Below are positions 26,351-34,046 of a DNA stretch of 49,725 nucleotides, in pieces; positions within the stretch are counted from its first letter, which is position 1, and each line of letters starts with the position of its first letter. Under the pieces are notes generated by a model that was given only the letters and a program-made list of their open reading frames with translations, was not told the DNA's origin and searched no databases. A program made the translations under genes and the position numbers. The stretch is taken from positions 1-49,725 of the forward strand of contig CAIFEZ010000027.1 in assembly GCA_903789595.1 (NCBI GenBank), given 5' to 3'. The stretch is from an uncultured eubacterium 1-6. GTDB taxonomy: Bacteria; Bacillota; Clostridia; Lachnospirales; Lachnospiraceae.

Positions 26351-27745
26351 TAGATAGCATGGCGTCCTGTATATTCTTCTCGGTGCGGGTGTCGACATTG
26401 GAGGTGGCTTCGTCGAGAATCAGGATTTGCGGGTCGGACAGGAAGGCGCGCCCTATGGCGATCAGCTGACGTTCTCCCTGTGAGAGGGAGGCTCCATAGG
26501 TGAGGTTTGCCCGTACGGTGTCGGAAAAGAGCACGGTGTCCTGCAGGACGATTCCGATGCTGTCGCGGAGACTCGGACAGGAAATGTCATGGATATTGAC
26601 GCCGTCAAGGAGGATTTCGCCGCTGTCAACGTTGTAGAAACGCATCAGAAGATTGATAATTGTGGTCTTTCCGGGTCCGGCAGCCGTACGGTTCCGCTCT
26701 TGTCCTCGTCCGGTTCTCCCAGCAGATCGAAAATCCGCTCCGCGCCCGCCAGGGCTGTCTCGATCTGTCCGTAGAGCTGCGCCAGCTCGCTGATGGGGCG
26801 GGAAAACTGCCGGGAGTATACGATAAAAGCGGAGATGACGCCGATGCTGATCCGGCCCTTCAGAGCGAACCAGGCGCCGAATACGGCTACGATCACGAAG
26901 CCGGTGTTGGAAAGCATATTCATCAGAGGACCCATGGAACCGCCGATGATTTCGGCGATGATTCCGGTGCGGGTCAGCTCATCGCTGGTTTTTGAGAAAC
27001 TGCCGATGACCTTTTCCTGCCGGTTATAGGCGATGATTGTCCGGAGATTTGTGATTTTTTCCTCTGCCTCGCCATTGAGCGTGTCGAGCAGAATCTGGCG
27101 TTTCAGAAAAAAAACGGACATTTTCCTGCGGAGCAGCAGCGTCACCAATACTACGGCAATTACCGTTGTGCACGAGAGCAGGGTGAGAGGCACACTGTAC
27201 CAGAGCATCAGAGCAAGGGTACCGGCGAGTGTCAGGATGCCGGAAAACATCGTGCCGAGGGAGGAGGAGATGACATCCGAAATGTTCTCCGCGTCATTGG
27301 TCATGCGGCTCATGATGTCGCCGTGCGAGTGCGTATCCAGATAGCGGACCGGAAGATTCACGATTTTCTGAAAGAGGTCGCGCCTCAGCTTTCGGACAAT
27401 TCTCTGGGAGAGCGAGGCGCTGACGCAGCCCTGAAGGAGGAGGGAGAGGCCGGAGACCGTGTAGAGTACCGCCATGATCTCCAGTTTTTTCGGAAGAACA
27501 CCGAAGGAACCGTCTGCAATTGCGTTGATGGCGCTGCTCTGGAACACGGGCGCCGCGACAGATGCGGCGACTCCGGCAGCCGTCAGCATGAGAAGCAGGG
27601 CGACAAAGCGGATTTCGTCGTGAAAATAACGGGTCAGACGGCGAAGTGTACCCTTTCCGGAGCGGGGTCTTTCGAAGGAAACAGGGCCGTGATGGAAATT
27701 TCCGCCTACGCCTTTTTCCGCAAGTGATGTGTGCTGTCCGCTCAT
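26340..27745 (-). pseudogene. Broken ABC exporter half-transporter (MdlB-like), nucleotide-binding domain deleted in pieces
   Basis: The transmembrane half is intact from the ATG at 27745 (GGAGG site upstream): six hydrophobic segments plus the R-Y-F-x7-R-x-V and H-S-H-G-D-I-M-S-R-M-T-N-D coupling region. The ATPase half is damaged. Around 26670-26678 the frame jumps from T-V-R-L-P-D-P to within the Walker A loop (only G-K-T-T-I-I-N remains, in another frame). Near 26490-26497 L-T-Y-G joins A-S-L-S-Q-G-E-R-Q, losing the roughly 35-40 residues between Q-loop and signature. After Walker B ([11 protein letters not shown]) the gene stops at M-K-G-R-T, joined to the binding-protein remnant, so the H-loop is gone. 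It cannot make a working ATPase. Confidence 0.85.
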
Positions 27746-27764
27746 ACCGTCGCCTCCTGTCCTT

Positions 27765-28013
27765 TCAGCTGTGAGTCGCAGATTCCCCGAGAACACCGCA
27801 GGCGCCTCCCAGGCAGACGATGAGCAGCATCCGGATGCCGCAGGTCAGCACCAGATGCACATCCGGAATGCCGGCAGTGCCTCCGAGGACACCGTCATCA
27901 ATGATGCGCTCCATCAAATCAGGCTGCATCAGATCGCAGCTTACCTCAGCCGCCATGAACACCATGGCCAGAGCGGCTGCCCACAAGTATTTCTTCAGAT
28001 ATTTCAGCATCAT
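27765..28013 (-). pseudogene. N-terminal stub of the partner ABC exporter subunit (MdlA-like)
   Basis: From an ATG at 28013 (with a second at 28010) the frame gives M-M-L-K-Y-L-K-K-Y-L-W-A-A-A-L-A-M-V-F, then a TMD1-like segment with the heterodimeric exporter feature D-L-x-x-P-D-L-M-x-x-I-I-D-D-G-V. After about 75 residues it ends abruptly (G-V-L-G-E-S-A-T-H-S) near 27781-27790, where roughly 500 codons appear to be missing. What follows is the normal gene end and ribosome site of the downstream mdlB-like gene. Spacing with the downstream gene is preserved, showing an internal deletion rather than truncation. The 213 bases before it (28065-28277) hold nothing recognisable. Confidence 0.75.
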
Positions 28014-28277
28014 GAACGCCCCTGCCACGGCGCCTCGGATTGTGCTGTGCCGCAGGTCCGGCACAGCTGTCGATATTAAGGTCAGCTAACAAGAATTCGT
28101 GACCATTATATTCCGGCGGCGGTCCTTAAAACAAGGGATTTTGTAAAATTCTGTCTGACGCGGATGCGGGAAGCCCGAATATCTGCAGGAATGCAGGAGC
28201 TGCAACGCAAAAGACACATCGCAGCATATACAATTTGTGACACTATGAATCGCATAGCCGGCTGCTTAATTGAATTA

Positions 28278-29759
28278 TTAGTCGGGAAGGTCGGTATACA
28301 GGATTTTTCCGGTGGCGTTTCTCGGAATTTCCGCAATGTACCGCACATAAAAGACCGTGTGGTGAATCCGCAGGGAGTCCTCAAGAAACCGCAGAATCTC
28401 CTCCTCACGGGGAACTGTACCCCTCGTTTCGCCGGTGACGGGATAGATCCCGATGTGGTCGTCGGTCCCCGAGCAGATGAAGACGGCAGAGGGCCAGCGG
28501 CGGCTGAGAATGGCTTCGACAGAATCCAGGCTGAGCCTTTTTCCGGCCGCTTTCAGAAACCTCTTTCGTCTTCCGATGATGTAATAGTAGCCGTCTCTGT
28601 CGCGGCGGGCGAGGTCGCCGGTGTGAAGTACGCCCTGCCGTGTGTCACCGAGCATGAGATCCTGTGCTGAGCCGGCGGTCCCGAGTGACACGTTCGGACC
28701 GCGGTAGATCAGTTCGCCGCAGGGCTGCGGGCCTGTGACCTTATTTCCGTTCTCGTCCTCCAGAGAGAAGCTGCCGCCGGGGATGGCGGTGCCAATGCTG
28801 CCCGGCCGCCTGAGACATTCCTCGGGCGGAAGCCAGGACATTCTGGCGGTTGCCTCGGTCTGTCCGTACATGATAATAAAGCGGATCCTGTGCTTCAGGG
28901 CATAGGATCCGAAGAAGGCCTGCAGATCCTGCGGGAGCTTTCCGCCCGCCTGCGTCATGGTCCGGACAGAGGACAGGTCCAGATGCTCAGGTCCCAGCTT
29001 ATAGAGAATCTGGTAGGAGTAGGGCACACCTGCAAAGGAGGTGGCGTGCTGCTCCTTCAGGAAATTCCAGAATTCCAGGTCTGTGAAGGTGCGGTCCGTC
29101 AGGAGCACCGCGGCGCCGCGCAGCATGTGGCTGTTGATCACGGACAGGCCGTAGGTATATTCCATCGGCAGTGAGGTGATCGGCCGCTCGCTGTCTGTGA
29201 TTTCCAGGTATTCGGCGATGGAACGCGCATTTGCCTGAAGGTTTTTTGCGGAGAGGCGGACCAGCTTGGGAGAGCCGGTGCTGCCGGAGGTGGAGAGCAG
29301 GAGGTTGAGGGAGGGATTCATGGCTGGAGGAGCATCCCGGAGGGCGAGAAGGGTATAGCATCCGTCGGTCCAGAGGACGGGACAGGATGCTATTTTTTCT
29401 GCAAACGACGGGAGCTCTTCTGCGGTCCGGTATTTCTCGCGGCAGCTTTCCGGAAGCAGAAGCGCATTTGGCAGATAGAGCTGCTCCAGGTTTTCCAGCT
29501 TGTCCGCGGACAGGCTGCCTGAGAGCAGAAGCGGGACATGGCGGAAACGGAGCGATCCGAGATAGCCGGCGACAGCGTCCGGATGATTGCGGCAGAGCAC
29601 AAAGATAAGACTGCGCGGCGGAAGGGCGCCGAGAATCTGTTCCTCCAGACGGTACAGATCATGGTAGGTTGTGAGGAAGCCGTCCTCTGTCAGGAAGGCG
29701 GTGCGGTCCTCAAAGGCGGGATTTCGTTCAAAAAAATATGGATTTTCTTCTTCTCTCAT
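28278..29759 (-). CDS. Acyl-AMP-forming ligase (ANL superfamily)
   Basis: 493 residues. Activates a carboxylic acid with ATP and transfers it to a thiol, here most likely the phosphopantetheine of the ACP two genes upstream. Motifs: P-loop L-L-S-T-S-G-S-T-G-S-P-K (about 159-170), M-Y-G-Q-T-E-A-T-A-R-M-S, H-T-G-D-L-A-R-R-D-R-D-G-Y-Y-Y-I-I-G-R-R-K-R, and the C-terminal catalytic Lys in N-A-T-G-K-I-L-Y. GGAGG lies 8 bases before the ATG. It is the last gene of the minus-strand operon, 48 bases after the LuxE-LuxC gene. Substrate chain length cannot be judged by eye. I see no clear terminator after it. Confidence 0.9.
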   Translation of the reverse strand: MREEENPYFFERNPAFEDRTAFLTEDGFLTTYHDLYRLEEQILGALPPRSLIFVLCRNHPDAVAGYLGSLRFRHVPLLLSGSLSADKLENLEQLYLPNALLLPESCREKYRTAEELPSFAEKIASCPVLWTDGCYTLLALRDAPPAMNPSLNLLLSTSGSTGSPKLVRLSAKNLQANARSIAEYLEITDSERPITSLPMEYTYGLSVINSHMLRGAAVLLTDRTFTDLEFWNFLKEQHATSFAGVPYSYQILYKLGPEHLDLSSVRTMTQAGGKLPQDLQAFFGSYALKHRIRFIIMYGQTEATARMSWLPPEECLRRPGSIGTAIPGGSFSLEDENGNKVTGPQPCGELIYRGPNVSLGTAGSAQDLMLGDTRQGVLHTGDLARRDRDGYYYIIGRRKRFLKAAGKRLSLDSVEAILSRRWPSAVFICSGTDDHIGIYPVTGETRGTVPREEEILRFLEDSLRIHHTVFYVRYIAEIPRNATGKILYTDLPD

Positions 29760-29807
29760 AGTTGAAAACCTCCAGAAACAGAGAACTTTTTGCTGCTTTT
29801 CGGCATT

Positions 29808-32141
29808 TTATGCGTCGGTCAGCATCCGGATCATGTCGATTCCGTCCCAGACAGGATCAAAGCGGAGGGCTTCTCCGGCGGGAACGAGCCGGCGCACACC
29901 GGTACAGCTGTGTTCGTCCAGAAGCCTGCGGAACTTCTCGGGATCGATGCCGGCATAGGTGACGGTCTGGATGTCCGGTTCGATCCAGGGCAGCAGCTCC
30001 TTCAGACTGCGGACATCCTTTTGATAAAAGGTTCCGAATTTGCCGTCGAGGTCATGAAGGTGCGCGGGCAGCTCCCGGACCGGAACGACATAGAGATCGT
30101 TTTTCCACCTGCGGACGGGGAGAAGCTGATAGTGGCTCTCGGACGCATGGATGTACGAGCGGCAGAGCCTCGTGTATTTTTCCACCGCCCTCCAGGGATC
30201 CGACGCATAGCCGGATGCGAGGAAGGCGAGGCGGTTCCAGAATCTTTGCTTTGCTTTTTCCGCCTGCTTGCCCGTTAAGTCTCCGTCGAGCCAGAACACC
30301 ATGCCGGGGCTGGCGCAGGCGTTCTGGTCGGCCTCGTAGGTGTCGCGGTAAAACAGCGATACCAGAAGGTCAAGGTCCTCATCTGAGAGCTTACGCAGGT
30401 ATTCCGTCCGAAAAACGGAAAAAGAATATCTGGACGGGAACAGAAGGTCTGTGCATCCCGGAGCCGGCAGAGCCGCGATTTTCTCCACAGTTGCGCGGCT
30501 GCCCCAGAGGATCCTTGAGGAGCAGGAGGCGAAGATGTCGGACAGAATGCCGGTGTCATGCGGAAACCGGACAAAGGCATTCGACTGCTTCAGGGTCTGA
30601 AATTCTTCCCGGTCCAGGCAGGAGCGGATCTCGCTGAGCAGGTATTCGGTCTCGGAAGATATTCTGCCAGAGAGACGCACGATGTTCGGATTTCCCGCAA
30701 GCAGCGATACCGCAAAGGAATACGCGAACATCGCAGGCATATTTGATGGCGTCAGGTGAAAGGCGAGGCCTCTGCCGCGGACGGAGTCTGAGAATCGGTA
30801 GCGCTCTTTCATCGCTCTCAGTGCGGACGGCCGGCACCAGAAGGCAAACGCCATGGTATCCGGGTGCTTCCGGATATCCGATTCCGTCATGAGCTTTCTC
30901 GACAGGCAGGAGAGAAAGTGCATGGCGAGATCGGAAAAGGGCGCCATCGGCGCGTAGCGCACAGGTCTCCAGTTCCCCGCCAGCACGTCAATGGCTGAAG
31001 AGGCATCAGGTGCTGACGCGGCAGTCGGGTGAACAGAGGAAGCAGCGTCCATATGACGGCCGGAAGGATCTGAATGAGCCGGATGATCCGCAGGGTCCGG
31101 GTCTGACCGGGTGTCGCTGCATCCGCGGATTTCCGCCTGCCGGATTCTGCCTGATACGGTAAAGGACCTTCCCGGCCTTCCGCAGCTGCAGGGCGTACCG
31201 TCGGCGGGTTCGTACATCCCGATATCAGAGGAGAGCAGTGCGTGACCGGGGTAGGAGCGGGGAAGAAGAGAGTACAGCGCGAGAATTCCGGGCTCCCCCG
31301 GACGGCACTCCGAGAAGTCCTCCGGATTCAGGACGCGCACGTCAGAATAGCGGCTGCTGTGGAGATGTCCGGCGCCGCACTCCATGAAGATGCTGCCCGG
31401 CTGTTCCACCATTCCGTAGTAATTGTGTATGTTTTCCTTTTTCAGGGAGCAGATGCGGCAGAGCTCCCGGCGGAAGGTGTCGGGAGAGACCGCGATGTTC
31501 TGCATTTTCTTCCAGCCCCCGCCGTGGATGAGAATGCAGGAGGAAAAATCAGGCTTGTCCGGCATATCCTTCAGTGCCTGCGCAAAATATTTCCAGACGA
31601 CGAATGTGAAGCCGAAGAGAAGCGCAGGGCCGCCTGCGGCGTCCCGGAGAAAGTCCCGGATTGCGCCGATATTCAGGCGCATGTCGCTGTCCAGAGCAAA
31701 GTACCGGTGAGTGGACAGCACGGAGAATCCGAGCACCGCCATGGCCCGGGACGAGAATGAGCGGCGGTTCTGAAGAAGATCCTCCCTGTCGATAATTAGC
31801 ATGGGACGCCGCTTGGAGCCGACGTAGTCAGACAGAATGCTCACAAGAGCGGAACGTTGGGCAGCGGAGGTCTCTTCATCCAGATATATACGGGATGGCT
31901 TCTGTCCGCCGGTCCCGGAGGATGTCAGCTGAAGATATACGTTTTCAGGCCTGGTGCTGATGAGGCGGACATCCTTGAAGAGATCAACGGGCAGGAGAGG
32001 AGTATCCTCCCCGAGGCCTTCGCAGACGGCAGAATACGGTGTGCAGTTTTTTCTGTGGTATGCGGAGAGCTTCCCGATGGAACGGGAGAACGGTTCGCTG
32101 CTGCAGGATCCGGATTTTGCGGATCGGGTCTGGTTTTTCAT
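29808..32141 (-). CDS. LuxE-LuxC fusion: acyl-protein synthetase plus acyl-CoA/acyl-ACP reductase
   Basis: 777 residues in two enzymes. Residues ~30-345 are LuxE-like: L-T-S-S-G-T-G-G-Q-K-P-S (72-83) is the adenylate-binding loop, and C-x-C-G-R-P-G-R-S-F-T-V-S-G-R-I-R-Q-A-E-I-R-G-C-S-D-T (from 318) ends the domain, with C341 at the place of the acylated LuxE cysteine. Residues ~346-385 are a Ser/Asp/His/Ala-rich linker. Residues ~386-777 are LuxC-like, an NADPH-dependent reductase with nucleophile C609 in D-Q-N-A-C-A-S-P. In luminous bacteria these two chains form the fatty-acid reductase complex making long-chain aldehyde. No luciferase genes are here. Neighbouring ACP and ligase genes suggest an ACP-bound substrate. 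The AAGGAG site supports the start. Confidence 0.9.
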   Translation of the reverse strand: MKNQTRSAKSGSCSSEPFSRSIGKLSAYHRKNCTPYSAVCEGLGEDTPLLPVDLFKDVRLISTRPENVYLQLTSSGTGGQKPSRIYLDEETSAAQRSALVSILSDYVGSKRRPMLIIDREDLLQNRRSFSSRAMAVLGFSVLSTHRYFALDSDMRLNIGAIRDFLRDAAGGPALLFGFTFVVWKYFAQALKDMPDKPDFSSCILIHGGGWKKMQNIAVSPDTFRRELCRICSLKKENIHNYYGMVEQPGSIFMECGAGHLHSSRYSDVRVLNPEDFSECRPGEPGILALYSLLPRSYPGHALLSSDIGMYEPADGTPCSCGRPGRSFTVSGRIRQAEIRGCSDTRSDPDPADHPAHSDPSGRHMDAASSVHPTAASAPDASSAIDVLAGNWRPVRYAPMAPFSDLAMHFLSCLSRKLMTESDIRKHPDTMAFAFWCRPSALRAMKERYRFSDSVRGRGLAFHLTPSNMPAMFAYSFAVSLLAGNPNIVRLSGRISSETEYLLSEIRSCLDREEFQTLKQSNAFVRFPHDTGILSDIFASCSSRILWGSRATVEKIAALPAPGCTDLLFPSRYSFSVFRTEYLRKLSDEDLDLLVSLFYRDTYEADQNACASPGMVFWLDGDLTGKQAEKAKQRFWNRLAFLASGYASDPWRAVEKYTRLCRSYIHASESHYQLLPVRRWKNDLYVVPVRELPAHLHDLDGKFGTFYQKDVRSLKELLPWIEPDIQTVTYAGIDPEKFRRLLDEHSCTGVRRLVPAGEALRFDPVWDGIDMIRMLTDA

Positions 32142-32238
32142 ATAATGGAATCTCCTTCCGCGAGGGGGTATACGGCATCGTTCTGGTGTTTCCGGAACGC
32201 TGTTCCGGAAATGAAACAGAGCGGATCAGGTCCTTCTG

Positions 32239-32481
32239 TCATTTCGAAAAATCTACACCGTAGCCTGTCATTATTTCGAGCCCCTTTTTGTAAGTGGTGA
32301 AGTTCAGAATATCAAAGGTGGAAAAACGAATGTTGAATTTTTCCTCCAGATCAGAGACCAGATCCATGTGAGCCATAGAATCCCATTTCTCAGTCTTTCT
32401 GTAGCGGAGCTCCTCGAGTTTGTCGGGGTCTGCCCCGAAGGCATCGATGAAAATTTTGTTGTATTTCTCCAGATTTGTCAT
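32239..32481 (-). CDS. Acyl carrier protein
   Basis: 80 residues, acidic, four-helix pattern. Attachment site is S35 in K-W-D-S-M-A-H-M-D-L-V, the usual D-S-(L/M) phosphopantetheine motif at the start of helix 2; helix 3 reads S-T-F-D-I-L-N-F-T-T-Y. An AAAGGAAA site precedes the ATG at 32481; the longer frame from 32550 would add a tail unlike ACPs. It is not the fatty-acid-synthesis acpP (no fab genes near) but a dedicated carrier, lying between the MaoC-type and LuxE-LuxC genes. It probably receives the acyl group from the ligase and presents it to LuxE-LuxC. Confidence 0.88.
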   Translation of the reverse strand: MTNLEKYNKIFIDAFGADPDKLEELRYRKTEKWDSMAHMDLVSDLEEKFNIRFSTFDILNFTTYKKGLEIMTGYGVDFSK

Positions 32482-32549
32482 AATTGAATTTCCTTTCCGT
32501 TTCTGCTGACATGGATTTTCTGCGATTATTCTGCGAAAACCGTCATTCA

Positions 32550-33362
32550 CTATATACTGTAAAACCTGCCATTATCCTGTGAAACCTGTCGTTCACTGTC
32601 TGATGGATTCATGCTGATTTCCGTTTCGTGTTCCGGCATTTTCTCTGAAATCCGGAACAGTTTTTTTGTCATGATTTCGCGAAACTCCGCGCGAATCACC
32701 TCGAGATGCTCCTGATTGATGCAGGTGCCCGTAAAAATGCCGACATAGAAGCTCTTATGTTCCTCGTATCCGTCGAGGCGGATCCGCGAGGTGATGGTGT
32801 CTCCGACGCGGACCGGGTGAAGATACCGGATCCGTTCTTCGGCGAGAATCGTGCCGGAGCCGGGCAGGGAAGTGCCCATCAGAGCGGAGAGTGTACTGCT
32901 GACATACTGTCCGTGGACGACGCGCTCGCGGAAGATTGTGCAGGATGCGACGGAGGGGTCAAGATGGATTCCGTTGAGGTCTCCTGTCAGTTTTGCGTAC
33001 GCCATTATGTCCTTTTCGGTGAAGGTATGTCGGGATTCGGCTGTTTCATTTATGAAACAGGTGCGCAATGCCTGTTTCATTTTTGAAACGTCTTCATCCC
33101 TCAGCTGTTCCAGTTCGCCGCGCACCCTCAGAAAATCCTTCGGCTCCCGCAGCCGCAGAATTCGTCCACCGGAGAGATCATCAGTCGGGCAGCAGGCCGA
33201 CTGGCAGCCGCATACCACAATCCATACCGGGCAGTAAACGCCGGTATCGTATTGAAAGATAAATTCCGGAAACTGGCTGATCAGCGCGGCAACCTCGCTG
33301 ACCCGGTCATAGCGCGGATTGCATCCTCCGCAGTATTTGATGCCGATCCGAGCCTGCGTCAT
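32550..33362 (-). CDS. Cys-rich domain fused to a MaoC-type hotdog hydratase
   Basis: 270 residues. Residues 1-65 contain K-Y-C-G-G-C-N-P-R-Y-D-R and C-G-C-x-x-A-C-C (Cys 11, 14, 44, 51, 53, 57, 58), an arrangement that could bind iron-sulfur or zinc; I know it only as a small domain of anaerobes without an assigned function. Residues ~110-245 are a MaoC/(R)-specific enoyl hydratase hotdog with the catalytic pair in G-D-L-N-G-I-H-L-D (D128, H133). Such enzymes hydrate enoyl thioesters or run the reverse. The start overlaps the NifU-like gene by an ATGA, so the two are coupled. The fusion suggests redox or metal sensing tied to acyl-thioester chemistry, which is inference. Confidence 0.8.
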   Translation of the reverse strand: MTQARIGIKYCGGCNPRYDRVSEVAALISQFPEFIFQYDTGVYCPVWIVVCGCQSACCPTDDLSGGRILRLREPKDFLRVRGELEQLRDEDVSKMKQALRTCFINETAESRHTFTEKDIMAYAKLTGDLNGIHLDPSVASCTIFRERVVHGQYVSSTLSALMGTSLPGSGTILAEERIRYLHPVRVGDTITSRIRLDGYEEHKSFYVGIFTGTCINQEHLEVIRAEFREIMTKKLFRISEKMPEHETEISMNPSDSERQVSQDNGRFYSI

Positions 33363-33703
33363 CCGAATACCTCCGGCGCTCTGTGCGCAAGAATTCTGCG
33401 CGCAAAATCCAAAAGCTCCGGGCTGGTTTCCTGGACGAGAATGACATCTGTCAGTTCCGGAACTGCGCGAAGCACGGGATCACGGATGAGTTCCTCCGCT
33501 TCCAGTGCGGCGGAAGGACAGTTGGAGCAGCCTCCGGTCATGCGTACGCGGCAGACGCCGTCCTCCACTGATACAACTTCTATGCTTCCGCCGTGTTCCT
33601 GAATCTCCGGAAGAACCTCCGTCCGGAGAGCCTCTTGTATCCGCTCAAGGACAGAGGACTGTTTCCGGGATTTCTCTGGCTGTTCATATGCTGCAGCGCT
33701 CAT
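33359..33703 (-). CDS. NifU C-terminal-like iron-sulfur scaffold domain protein
   Basis: 114 residues. The NfuA/NifU C-terminal domain is visible: L-x-E-I-Q-E-H-G-G-S-I-E-V-V-S-V-E-D-G-V-C-R-V-R-M-T-G-G-C-S-N-C-P-S-A, with the cluster-binding C59-x-x-C62. Such domains hold [4Fe-4S] clusters for transfer to targets. As first gene of the operon, ATGA-coupled to the Cys-rich/MaoC fusion, it may load a cluster on that Cys-rich domain or on 4-hydroxybutyryl-CoA dehydratase, whose gene is divergent and uses a sigma-54 promoter from the same region. That link is inference. Confidence 0.85.
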   Translation of the reverse strand: MSAAAYEQPEKSRKQSSVLERIQEALRTEVLPEIQEHGGSIEVVSVEDGVCRVRMTGGCSNCPSAALEAEELIRDPVLRAVPELTDVILVQETSPELLDFARRILAHRAPEVFG

Positions 33704-33900
33704 TTTTTATACCTCGTTTCTTCTATATTATTAGATGAAGATGGCTGTGCGGTACATTACGTCACTAACGTTATAAGTTCTGGCGTTTTCTTGCCGCCAC
33801 GCAGATCCTGTGCCGCTAACGGGTAGCCGCTCACAGTTTTGTGCGCCGGCGGGCAAATTTTCCGCAGGCCAGGAACATTCTGACTGTCATTATTTTCCCT

Positions 33901-33915
33901 GCAAAAATCATGCCA
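33901..33915 (-). promoter_or_regulatory. Sigma-54 (-24/-12) promoter of the NifU/MaoC/ACP/LuxE-LuxC/ligase operon
   Basis: Read on the minus strand: TGGCATGATTTTTGCA, with the -24 GG at 33914-33913 and the -12 GC at 33902-33901, exactly 10 bases between, matching TGGCAC-N5-TTGCA in nearly every consensus position. It would give a leader of about 185 bases before the first gene at 33703, which contains short inverted repeats (TTACGT-n5-ACGTTA near 33757-33773; GCCGCTA-n5-TAGCCGC near 33812-33830). Confidence 0.85.
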
Positions 33916-33923
33916 TAAAAAAA

Positions 33924-33943
33924 TCCGGGTAATATTTCCCGGA
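33924..33943. promoter_or_regulatory. Inverted repeat midway between the two sigma-54 promoters
   Basis: TCCGGG (33924-33929) and CCCGGA (33938-33943) with an 8-base AT-rich spacer, followed by another CCGG at 33947. It sits between the divergent -24 elements, a place where a shared regulator could act on both. Sigma-54 activator sites usually lie about 100 bases upstream, so its role is uncertain. Confidence 0.4.
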
Positions 33944-33955
33944 CATCCGGAAGAC

Positions 33956-33971
33956 TGGCACGGAATTTGCA
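33956..33971 (+). promoter_or_regulatory. Sigma-54 (-24/-12) promoter of the 4-hydroxybutyryl-CoA dehydratase gene
   Basis: TGGCACGGAATTTGCA, with -24 GG at 33957-33958 and -12 GC at 33969-33970, exactly 10 bases apart; TGGCACG and TTGCA are full consensus. The predicted start near 33983 leaves a leader of about 65 bases with the AAAGGA site before the ATG at 34047. Confidence 0.9.
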
Positions 33972-34046
33972 AGAGAATGGGCAGGGACCTGGTATGCGGG
34001 TTCATGAAAAATCTCACAATCACAATAAAGAAAGGATGGAAATGAA

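Noticed and set aside
28065-28277. Further copy of the palindromic repeat (AAGGGATTTTGTAAAATTCTG)
   Set aside because: Similarity is limited to a low-complexity AT core without the GGCTGT or TTTTATC blocks or inverted arms.
29790-32300. Plus-strand frames opposite the LuxE-LuxC and ligase genes
   Set aside because: Antisense shadows in a GC-rich coding region; the minus-strand products carry all catalytic motifs.
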